The notes beneath the pieces are model-generated. The model was not told the origin of the DNA. It worked only from the letters and a program-made list of their open reading frames with translations, and ran no database searches. This document shows, piece after piece, positions 1-7,880 of a stretch of 18,443 nucleotides of DNA. Both the position numbers and the translations under genes were made by a program. Every line of letters starts with the position of its first letter. Positions within the stretch are counted from its first letter, which is position 1. The stretch is from Halocafeteria seosinensis (Eukaryota; Sar; Bigyra; Bicosoecida), in assembly GCA_001687465.1 (NCBI GenBank), contig LVLI01000488.1, positions 1-18,443 on the forward strand. Direction: 5' to 3'.

Positions 1-131
1 AACCAGTGCTGTGTTCCCTCACGGCGCATGTCAGCAAGGCTGCAGGAACAGCGGGCCCGTCGCTGCTTAACACGGGCGCATACCGCTCCTCGTTAAGAGG
101 ATGTGGTCAACTTCCCGGCCGGTGGGCTATC

Positions 132-151
132 TGTCACATTTGTGTGTGACA
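132..151. repeat. Inverted repeat TGTCACA / TGTGACA
   Basis: A perfect 7-bp inverted repeat with a 6-nt spacer (arms 132-138 and 145-151). It could be a hairpin in a transcript or a dimeric protein site upstream of the coiled-coil gene. Confidence 0.5.
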
Positions 152-256
152 ACATGTCCCTCTAGTTCAGTTTACTTATCGAGCAGTCTTACCCTTTAGG
201 TTGATTGGGACGCCGACGCGGCTCTACTGCGTTTTGTCGGTCTGAGAACATTCAGA

Positions 257-279
257 AGACTGGAGTTGCAGTCTCCAGT
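257..279. repeat. Two mutually exclusive overlapping inverted repeats
   Basis: AGACTG (257-262) pairs with CAGTCT (269-274), and ACTGGAG (259-265) pairs with CTCCAGT (273-279). The two stems share bases and cannot form together. Location is about 460 bp upstream of the coiled-coil gene's ATG. Confidence 0.5.
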
Positions 280-733
280 GCCTGCAGCTTTCCTAAGAGG
301 TGCGTGAACATGTATCAACTGGCGGGCGCTTGCTCACTTCGTCTTCGCTTGCTGCTTGCTAGATAGTATTGCGGTCCACATCTCGGGACTTTCATCCGCA
401 GTTGTCCCTGGTTCTTCCGTAGATACTCCTTGCTCCTCTTATCGAATCACTTTACGGATACAGACTACAGCACTGTGGATGCTTGCGAATCGCTAAGGAG
501 GCAGTTGAAGTTGCAACTGGCAGCAAGTTGCCAGCAACGGCCGTTGATGAATGATCGCGGGAAGGTCGCTGCTCGCATACAAGAGAGTGCTACTTACAAC
601 AGGAACCACAGCTGGATTATCATCGGCAGTAATACATGGAATTGGCTGTCCTCGGAGCCACATCATTTGCTTCTTGTCTCTTGCTGGAGGGACAAATACC
701 CCAACACTCTGCTGCGACGTACAGTACAGGAAC

Positions 734-1673
734 ATGGAGCAAGAGAGCAAGCACGACTACGAATCGAAACACGAGCACAAGGACGAAATTGACGATCTTC
801 TAGAGGATGCGAAGTCCTGTTCCTCGTCAGATAATGAGGACCATGCCTCAACACGGCTGGACATTGAAAACCACATGAAGAATCTCAGCGAAGCCGACAG
901 TGCTGGAGGCGCTGTTGAAGTATCGACCGATCCAGAAATAGAAAAGAAATTACGAGATTTAAATCGACAGAAAGGGAGTAGCCAGGGCCCTGCATCCCGC
1001 ATACAATCTGAAAGTAACCGTCTCCTCAAGGAAATGGACCAAGTTGTTGGCAGTCTGCAAACATGGAAACAACAACGCCAGGAAAATTTACAGAAACAAC
1101 TTAAAGAAAAGCAAACTACGAAACCGACTACAGCAGCATCGGAAAAAGAAAGAGTTCATACGCAAAAGAAAAGTAAACCCAGACCTCCTGCCGAAGCCAG
1201 AGGGACGCCTAAAATCACCCAGACGAACACTCAATCGGCACTGGAAACATTTCCGCGGGCTGACACAGCACTTGACAGACAACGCATTTCGGCCAAGGTA
1301 CCGTATGATAAAGAGAATGCTAAGAAGTCGGAGGAAAAGCTGAAGACTGCTAGAGGCAAAGGTAGCATAGAGGAGGACATTGTTGTGAGTTGTAGCTAGT
1401 ATGGAGGCATGGTTTGCATAGTTTATCAACTCTCGTTTTGTTTGCAGAGTCTGCGTGCAGAACAACTTAGTCGGGAAAAACTCAAGGAACTTGGGATTGA
1501 GTCAGAAAAATGGGAGGATGAAGCGTCTAGCGACTTGAATGTATGTTGAAACGGCGGAACTCACGCGATTGTAGCTCACTTTATGTGGATATGTGTGCGT
1601 GTTTGTTCAGAGCTACTTGCAGGAACTGAACGGCGCTATTCGTGGCTATGAGCAGGTTAAGAAAAAGCAATAG
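734..1673 (+). CDS. Charged coiled-coil protein of unknown function, 3 exons
   Basis: The model has exons 734-1384, 1448-1540 and 1611-1673, with introns of 63 and 70 nt (donors gtgagt and gtatgt, acceptors tttgcag and tgttcag). It encodes about 268 residues and all junctions are in phase 0. The N-terminal third is very acidic. Residues 75-125 are rich in Gln, Glu, Lys and Leu and likely form a coiled coil (motif EIEKKLRDLNRQK). A basic Lys/Pro-rich linker follows, then a short helical C-terminus (SLRAEQLSREKLKELG) ending in KKKQ. There is no signal peptide, membrane segment or catalytic motif. The ATG at 551 would add 61 residues in frame; I prefer 734 because the acidic, protein-like composition begins there. 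A distant relation to fibrous-sheath-interacting proteins crossed my mind, but I cannot support it. The 3' end lies 92 bp from the convergent transporter gene. Confidence 0.68.
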
Positions 1674-1765
1674 ACTAAATCAGCACATGCTTCGCTCTTA
1701 TGTTGCACTAGTTTTTGCTGTATTTGACAACTTGTAAACTGTCCACGGGATTCGTTGTATTCAAT

Positions 1766-2764
1766 TCAAACTGTGTCATCTTTCGTTTTTTGAGGACCTC
1801 CTTCTTCATCTGTCTCCTCTTGAGGCACGGCTTCATACTTGTTTTTCTTCTCTTGCATGGTAACCCAACTGTACATGAGCCCTCCAGAGAACCCTATCAA
1901 CAAGCCAGTAAAATTGACTGGATGAAAGACGTAGTCACTGAATAAGAACAAACCAAGAACGAACGCCATAAAGTTCTTCAACTGTCCCACCACGGACTGA
2001 GTAGTTGGGCCATTCAAAGAAGAAGAAAAGTACGTCGCCAAATTCATGAAGAAGGCCAGAGTACAGGACGCTAGGAAGCATAATTGGAAAATTGGGTCTG
2101 TAGCCGAAGGATGCTTCAGCGCCTCGAAAATGTCTCCGTTAAGTATTGTAAATAGGGCAACGACTGGTAACGTCAGCACAGTGTTATAGTAGAGCATTGC
2201 AAAAATCGTCAATGAAGGTGTTTCTCTCTTCACTTGCGCAATCTTAACGGTGTATAGTGAAGTTGCCAAATTGGTCAAAATAACCAAGAAATAAGAGTAC
2301 GGTTCAAACGTCAAGTCCTTTGAAGCAGCAATAATCGCTCCAATTGTCATTACACCAACCGTATAGCATACCCTTTTACTAGGAACAGTGCCCATCATGA
2401 AATATTCCTCTACCATCACAAACAGCACAGTGGTCCTCCGCAGAGCTGTAAACATTGGTAGGTTGATCCCACCGAGAGCACTCAAACTAATGATAATGTA
2501 AAACAGCGAAACCAATGAAAGCGGGAACACTTTCTTCGCTAATCCTAGGTCAATTTCCGGAAAGTAAATCACTCCAAATCGCTTTAGCAGCAACATAAAT
2601 ACCAGCGTGACAATGTTTTGGCACATTGTTAACAGTGCACTGAAGTGGAAGTCATACGTTGACATGACTGCTTTGTTGAAAAGGGTAATCGCTATAGATG
2701 ATGCACCATATAAAATGGCCCATGTCAACCCAGAGGTACTGGGTGGATCCACTTCCTTTCCCAT
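1766..2764 (-). CDS. SLC35D-type nucleotide-sugar transporter
   Basis: A single uninterrupted exon encodes 332 residues, the usual size for nucleotide-sugar transporters of the drug/metabolite transporter superfamily. Such proteins exchange a cytosolic nucleotide sugar for the nucleoside monophosphate across Golgi or ER membranes. About ten hydrophobic segments are visible. The stretch GGINLPMFTALRRTTVLF is characteristic of SLC35D and related UDP-sugar and GDP-mannose carriers, and a second block near the C-terminus (SSSLNGPTTQSVVGQLKN) matches the conserved last-third helix of the family. The tail is hydrophilic and acidic after a KKNK cluster, as expected for a cytosolic C-terminus. The start is the ATG at 2764. 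A further four codons upstream are open, but the codon at 2776 is GTG, which is unlikely in a nuclear gene. The exact substrate (UDP-glucuronate, UDP-GalNAc, UDP-GlcNAc or GDP-mannose) cannot be read from the sequence. Confidence 0.93.
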   Translation of the reverse strand: MGKEVDPPSTSGLTWAILYGASSIAITLFNKAVMSTYDFHFSALLTMCQNIVTLVFMLLLKRFGVIYFPEIDLGLAKKVFPLSLVSLFYIIISLSALGGINLPMFTALRRTTVLFVMVEEYFMMGTVPSKRVCYTVGVMTIGAIIAASKDLTFEPYSYFLVILTNLATSLYTVKIAQVKRETPSLTIFAMLYYNTVLTLPVVALFTILNGDIFEALKHPSATDPIFQLCFLASCTLAFFMNLATYFSSSLNGPTTQSVVGQLKNFMAFVLGLFLFSDYVFHPVNFTGLLIGFSGGLMYSWVTMQEKKNKYEAVPQEETDEEGGPQKTKDDTV

Positions 2765-3366
2765 GGTACTGAACACAATATGATCGAGATAAAACTCAAA
2801 CCCACTACAGCGGTTACTTCACGCGAGCTCTGACAATAGATGGGGCCCCTGGGAAATTGAGAAGTCCAACAGCCACAACAGCAACTCCACTAGATTGCTA
2901 TACTACTGCACAAAGAACAGAATCCACAGTGAAGGGCAGTAATACAGGCAATAAACCATGATCAAAGCACAACATTGTCCTATCCAGAGGATTCGGTGAC
3001 ACCTTCATGATTTTGACCAAACCCTACAATGCTGCGTCTGAGCAAACCACATGGCCATTTCACTTACAGTTCAAGGCATTCCAATTCCTGTCTCTATCTT
3101 CCAGAGGGTCAATACGGGCTCGTCATAACACTGCATGGTACATAGCAACGACCGTCCGATAGCATCCGGGCTGAACGCCCGGCCCGGGTCGTTGGAAAGT
3201 CCATGTTGACGCCCCACATCGTCGTAAAGAGTGTTTTTTTTGTTGTTTGCGATTCGGGAAGCAAGTAGCGCAATAATCTCCCAGATTGCGTGTCTGCCTG
3301 TTATTGGTGAACTGAACTCGATTTTCGGGGGCTCTTCTTGTACTTTTCTACGGGGAGGAATGGAAG
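2765..3366. promoter_or_regulatory. Divergent intergenic region, presumed shared promoter
   Basis: These 602 bp separate the divergent starts of the transporter (-) and the SRI/RS protein (+). No gene is supported; the 124-codon open frame on the minus strand at 3071-3445 overlaps the start of the plus-strand gene and resembles no protein. A run of eight T (about 3233-3240) lies some 130 bp before the plus-strand ATG. Promoters for both genes must lie here by position, but I see no clear TATA box. Untranslated exons cannot be excluded. Confidence 0.4.
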
Positions 3367-5298
3367 ATGAGCTCTCCACGCTATGACGATGAGGAAGATG
3401 AGGAGGAAGAGATGCAGGAGAAAACGGGAGACAGTGCTGGTACAATAAATGTTATGGAGGGATACGACGATCACACTAAACGAAATTCTCCTGCAGAACA
3501 TTCGGATGATGGCCAGAATCAGCACCAAGACGCAACAGAACAGAGTGATGAGGATGCAAAAGGAAAACATGAACAAGCGAACTCGGGTGGTACTAAGAAG
3601 ACACAGAAGGGAGATAGTGATAGGAAGGAAGGGCGCGACAAAAAAGAAAAGGAGAAAAAAAAGAAGAGCAAGCGCAGCAAGACGTCTCCCCATAGCCCTG
3701 TCAAGGGGCGTCGTAGCAGTCCTTACGATACAGCCCCTACTGAGGAATCCAAAAGCTCTGAGCGAAATTCCGACCAACACAAAAAATTTAAGAACTATAA
3801 AGCGTTCAAGTCCCAAGTAAGTGGTTGCGCCGATTGGGCTCCGTATGAGTGATACCAACTCTCGATCCTCTTTCTATTGACTCAGGTGGCAACCCACGTT
3901 AGGAAATGCATGAAGGAATACTACCAGCGGGGGTACGTATCTGGCAGAGAAGAGTATAGGCAGCTCGCGCAAAAGTTTACGAACCAAGTGCTGGATGCAC
4001 AAGCGGCGAAGCTAGAGAAGCAGTATCAGAAGAGTTTGGAGAAGTACCAACAGCAGCTGGATGAGTACAAACAACAGAAACAAGACGGTAACACATCAGA
4101 AGTGACCAAGCCACGAGAACCAGATATACCTTCGATGAGGTATAGTGAGGAGACAACAGCTCACCGGATAGAATCATTTGTTCACAAGTGGTTTGAAAAA
4201 AGGAAGAAAGCCCGCAGCTGTAAGTGTTGTGACGGAGCATAACACTCATACTTGTTCACTTGTTTTACTGGATTGCTGCATTTCCTTGATTCAGCAACCG
4301 CGTCCAACGAAAACAATGGCAGAAGTGCTAGTTCGGGCACTGTACCCAATGAAGTTGGCAACACAAGTAGCGGTGGACAGACTTCAGGTGCCCCTGTGAC
4401 GCCCGAGAATGCGGGAGAGGGAAGTGCTGCTTTGTACGACACCATCGCTCAGCAAAGCGGTGAGTTTGCCCAATCGACGGTGAAAGAATCCTCTGGCTCC
4501 GTAGCTTCAGATTTTGCTATACCTGCGGGCTACTCGGTGGTTAAACGAGAAATCGTTTCACAGTCGTCCTTACAGTCATTCCAGCCTCAGTCGTACTCAC
4601 AAGCACAACAGTATAGGCATTATGAAGATCAGCATCAGAGGTCCAATTCCCGAAATGGCCGATACGGACGTTCCCGCAGTCCCGAACGAAGACGGCGAGA
4701 CAGAAGTCCTCGCCGAAATCGAGATAGAAGCAGAAGTAGAGAGCGAGAAAGATCCCGAAACGATCGCTATTACGTTCGCCGAAGAGACGAGGAGGATAGT
4801 TACTCTTTCGACAGAAGAGATCCGCAGTATGGGAGTCGCCGATGGAGCCCAGCGAATGTACGTGCGCGAAGCCCAGATAGAGGACGAGTGTATAATGCTG
4901 GAAGCGAAGAACGAAGGAAGGAGCCTGCTGGTAAACGGAGGAGCACGGGTTCTAACGAGCAGCAAGTCCGTGGCACCAACGGGTCCAAACGCGATAGAAG
5001 CGGAAGCGTAGATTCCTTTGGTAGGAGTGTGTCTAAAGCTTCCCGAACGGAGCAGAATGCCGAGGCTCAGTCACGCCGGGAGAGGGAACAAGTTGCTGAG
5101 CAGCCTATTGGAGAAGTAGTTGATGCTTCTCAGGATGTCGAAGACATAAAGGCACAAGCATATCACGAGGAAGAAAAGGGAGAGGACTCGTACGATCCTT
5201 TCTTGGTCGCAGCTTGTGAGGACAGCGATAGGACTAGGGAAAAGGGTGCCGCTGAAGAGGCGTGGGTACCGCCATTGGACTATGGAGATGATGGCTAA
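3367..5298 (+). CDS. SRI-domain and RS-domain nuclear protein (SCAF/PHRF1-like), 3 exons
   Basis: The exons are 3367-3816, 3886-4219 and 4295-5298 (introns 69 and 75 nt), giving about 595 residues. Residues 1-150 are acidic, then strongly basic (Lys-rich, nuclear-localisation-like). Exon 2 encodes an SRI-like domain, the three-helix module that binds the phosphorylated C-terminal repeat of RNA polymerase II in SETD2, PHRF1 and SCAF proteins. The first part has the pattern KCMKEYYQRGYVSGREEY and the last helix reads HRIESFVHKWFEKR. Between them sits a Gln/Lys-rich coiled segment longer than in known SRI domains. The C-terminal half holds many RS/SR dipeptides (about residues 377-465) and an acidic end. 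The likely role is coupling transcription to splicing or 3'-end processing. Unlike PHRF1 there is no RING or PHD finger, and unlike SETD2 no SET domain. An ATG at 3360 is out of frame and stops after eight codons. Confidence 0.78.
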
Positions 5299-5370
5299 GA
5301 TACTCTGCGTGAGTCTCGTGTGTGTATATAGCGGTTTAATGGGCGCACCGACGTGTTCGATGGCCAACAT

Positions 5371-7377
5371 TTAGTTGCGGCCGCTGAAGCCTTCCCGCCA
5401 AGAAGCGGCGTGGTCTTTGTTTCCACCTCTATTTGCTCCTCTTCCTCGACCTCGATTATGACCCGTTCCTCTCCCTCGCCCTCTATTTCCTTGTTCTCTT
5501 GGGCTTCGTGAATGATTGGCGGAGTCATGGAGCTCCCGGTGGAACGATTGCATCGTATTCAGCAGGGTATTTGCACTAAGTTTGTTGTAGAGGTACTGAG
5601 GGATAGTGTTGGTGCATGCGCTGAAATAGAAGCTAAACATTGATGCGTATACGCTTGCTAAGTGGAGTATGTTACACACAGGTACTCCATATTGTACCGC
5701 TGCCTCAGTGAACCATTTGCTCAGCCACTTCGATGCTCCTACCTTCTGAGAACAATCCGACCGAAGCAGCCCCAACACTTCCAGAGACTTGCTGTCGAGA
5801 GATGACGAGAAATCGTCAGAAATTTGACTGACGAGAGCATCCCACTGATTTGAACCAGAGTCCCCTTCTTGTTCCAGTCTTCGGAGCGTTGGTAGGATAC
5901 TGCCACTTTGATGGTCTTCAGACAAGGAGAAAGACACCATCTCGACTTCGCTTCCGCTTGACATAGGATCATCAACGTCAATAACGATCCATCTGAGTTG
6001 GAAGGATACTTCCTCATAAGCAAATTCGCGTTGATCGTCGATGTATGCTAAAATTTTCCGGGCTACCTCTTTCACAACTTCTCGAGTAGTCTGCTGGTAA
6101 TGGTTAATGAACGCAGTATTTCCCAGGACTGTACCGAATCTCAAGGGTAAACCGTGCACCAAGTTTTGCAACTGTCCATTAGGAATGTTTGTTGGTATAT
6201 CAGATCTGGTGGTAACGGTGTCAAACTTCCACGAATCCTCTGAATCGTGTTTAACTAGAGTTATTTTCCCCAGTAGGGGATGCTCAAACGTTCTTCGCAT
6301 GCCAGCTGCTTGTTCCTTTTCTCGGATGGAAGGATAGAGGGAATCGAATAGAGGGTAGTTTTCCATAGCGACGAGGACGGCGAACTGGAACTCCTCTTGT
6401 TCTCCATTTTCGAGACTGGCACCGGCAGAAATCTCTTCAAACACCGCTTCAAACCAACCAGGAAGTTGCTCCTCGACTTCATGGTACACAGTGGAGCCGG
6501 GCTGACGAGTACTCAGGTTATCGAGCAGCTCGGCAACGGCTGATGCAAGGGAAGTTAGCGAATCGGCACTCCGACACTTTTCTGCTATGCGAGCGGCTTC
6601 TCCAAGAATCATTCCAAAATCAGCTTTGAGTTTGTATTCCAGGGTAAGAGTGCTCGACACGGCAAGGACGAGATTCCACGCGGCATCCGTAATTTCTAGA
6701 CCTGCCTTGGCATCTACCACTCTTCGGAGGTCAGCTGAATGCAGTGCACTCCAATCGACGATACAGTCGACGTCTAGAGCTCCCGGCTGAATGGTGTTGG
6801 CACCCTGTGCCAGGAAATCCAAATTTTGGGTAACGATGTAACAGTCGCCTGCCTGTTGCTTATAGACACAAAGAGCTAACTCGATTGGTTCAGCGCTGGC
6901 TTCCAGGATTGACCACGAAGAAGATAGTGCCTTTTCGTCGATAAAAAGTCTGATACTTTGAAGCACATGTGCAGTCATCGTTGGCATTTTGCAGATCGGG
7001 ATTTTTGCTCTTGCAGGAAACGTATCGTCGCGTAGAGCGCGCAAGAGTTCAGCACGCTTGGGAAGCTCGTCATCGAATCGTGCTTGACTTAGCATTGTGC
7101 GTTTCCGGGATTCGGCACCCCCATTTATAAAAATGACTTGATTGTGTGTTTTCATCAGGAGATTACAGAGCTTTCGGACTGATCTCTCCAGGGAAGCATT
7201 ACAGCCACCTAAAAGGAGCAACGTCCTATCGGAGAAATTTCCTGGCGGCTCAGAAGTCAGCGTGAGCGCAAGCCGAAAGGCTACACTTTTGACGTCTACG
7301 ATGAGCACAGGGTTTTCCGAGTTAGGACTGGTTCGGATCTTGCTTGATTCAATGAATTCCTTTGTTAGAATCCCCAT
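5371..7377 (-). CDS. PIN/XPG-fold protein, FAM120/Asteroid-like, with RGG tail
   Basis: A single exon encodes 668 residues. It starts with MGIL, as FEN1/XPG nucleases start with MGI, and the first 210 residues follow that fold. Asp28 sits in a hydrophobic strand (VLIVDVKSVAF), then VIFINGGAESRKR (81-93), then EPIELALC (163-170), and QNLDFLA (184-190). Active XPG enzymes have Asp, Glu and Asp-Ser-Asp at the later positions. Here Asn85 replaces the usual Asp and Asn-Leu-Asp replaces Asp-Ser-Asp. The same Asn change is known in FAM120A (constitutive coactivator of PPAR-gamma type), so the protein probably binds RNA rather than cuts it. The long middle is unassigned, and the C-terminus (about 625-660) is an Arg/Gly-rich RGG box typical of RNA binding. 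It converges on the RS-domain gene with only 72 bp between stop codons. The family is fairly clear; orthology to FAM120 rather than Asteroid is not. Confidence 0.76.
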   Translation of the reverse strand: MGILTKEFIESSKIRTSPNSENPVLIVDVKSVAFRLALTLTSEPPGNFSDRTLLLLGGCNASLERSVRKLCNLLMKTHNQVIFINGGAESRKRTMLSQARFDDELPKRAELLRALRDDTFPARAKIPICKMPTMTAHVLQSIRLFIDEKALSSSWSILEASAEPIELALCVYKQQAGDCYIVTQNLDFLAQGANTIQPGALDVDCIVDWSALHSADLRRVVDAKAGLEITDAAWNLVLAVSSTLTLEYKLKADFGMILGEAARIAEKCRSADSLTSLASAVAELLDNLSTRQPGSTVYHEVEEQLPGWFEAVFEEISAGASLENGEQEEFQFAVLVAMENYPLFDSLYPSIREKEQAAGMRRTFEHPLLGKITLVKHDSEDSWKFDTVTTRSDIPTNIPNGQLQNLVHGLPLRFGTVLGNTAFINHYQQTTREVVKEVARKILAYIDDQREFAYEEVSFQLRWIVIDVDDPMSSGSEVEMVSFSLSEDHQSGSILPTLRRLEQEGDSGSNQWDALVSQISDDFSSSLDSKSLEVLGLLRSDCSQKVGASKWLSKWFTEAAVQYGVPVCNILHLASVYASMFSFYFSACTNTIPQYLYNKLSANTLLNTMQSFHRELHDSANHSRSPREQGNRGRGRGTGHNRGRGRGANRGGNKDHAASWREGFSGRN

Positions 7378-7880
7378 TGTTCCTCTTTCTTGCTAGGATT
7401 TTCGAGGTTTGCCGAAAAGATTCCGACGACCGCTACCTTTTCAATGATAACAAAGAGTAGAATATTCCACTCTTAATTGAGTATATGTGTACTTTCCTGA
7501 TGGGGAGTCTTACGAAACCTCCGTCTTGTTTTTTTTTTGCTTCTGCTCTCGACAACACAACGGAATTATGATACTGTTGTACCACTACCGCGGTACTTGT
7601 ACACTGTGTGCGGAAAGGACTCCAACCCCAACCCGTCAAACTATTCTTCGAGTTGTATGGGAAAAATGGATTCGTTTTTCGTGTCCATGTGTGGATGGTT
7701 AAAGATCGCAATTGTTGAGATGAGTCATATGGTTTATTGTGATCGGATTCATGGATACAAGCAAAGAATCGGGTGAAACGCCGCGAATCGCAGCTCCTTC
7801 GTGAAGTATTCGGGAAAAAGAGAATTCAAATTCCTTCCTCTAAACGTGTATTCATTGGGGTATCCAATTGAGTACTCAAT
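7378..7880. promoter_or_regulatory. Divergent intergenic region between PIN protein and PCH2
   Basis: This 503-bp spacer lies between divergent start codons and should carry both promoters. It contains a run of ten T at 7529-7538, a CCAAT sequence at 7864-7868, and a 14-bp palindrome that ends at 7880. Several open frames of 70-90 codons run through it on both strands, but none resembles a protein or joins a spliced gene. Confidence 0.45.
7867..7880. repeat. Perfect 14-bp palindrome abutting the PCH2 start codon
   Basis: ATTGAGTACTCAAT is a perfect inverted repeat (ATTGAGT followed by its reverse complement ACTCAAT). It ends at the base immediately before the ATG at 7881. It could be a binding site for a dimeric regulator or simply chance; no second copy was noticed near the other genes. 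Confidence 0.6.

Larger units (their letters stand above)
1..733. other. Gene-free leader with several inverted repeats
   Basis: I see no convincing coding region here. The frame used by the next gene is open from an ATG at 551, but those 61 extra codons (551-733) look less like protein than the charged stretch that begins at the ATG at 734. The stretch has several short inverted repeats: TGTCACA/TGTGACA at 132-138 and 145-151, and two overlapping ones at 257-279 that cannot both form. It could be promoter and 5' untranslated sequence of the gene at 734, an upstream intron, or an unrecognised structured RNA. I recognised no snRNA, SRP RNA or tRNA motif. Confidence 0.45.

Noticed and set aside
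2765-2776. Four extra codons in frame upstream of the transporter start
   Set aside because: The first codon is GTG; a nuclear gene is expected to start at the ATG at 2764.
3071-3445. 124-codon minus-strand frame across the SRI/RS gene start
   Set aside because: Overlaps a confident coding start antisense and has no conserved features.
7487-7776. Plus-strand open frames in the spacer upstream of PCH2
   Set aside because: They overlap each other in different frames, begin in a poly-T run and show no protein-like composition.
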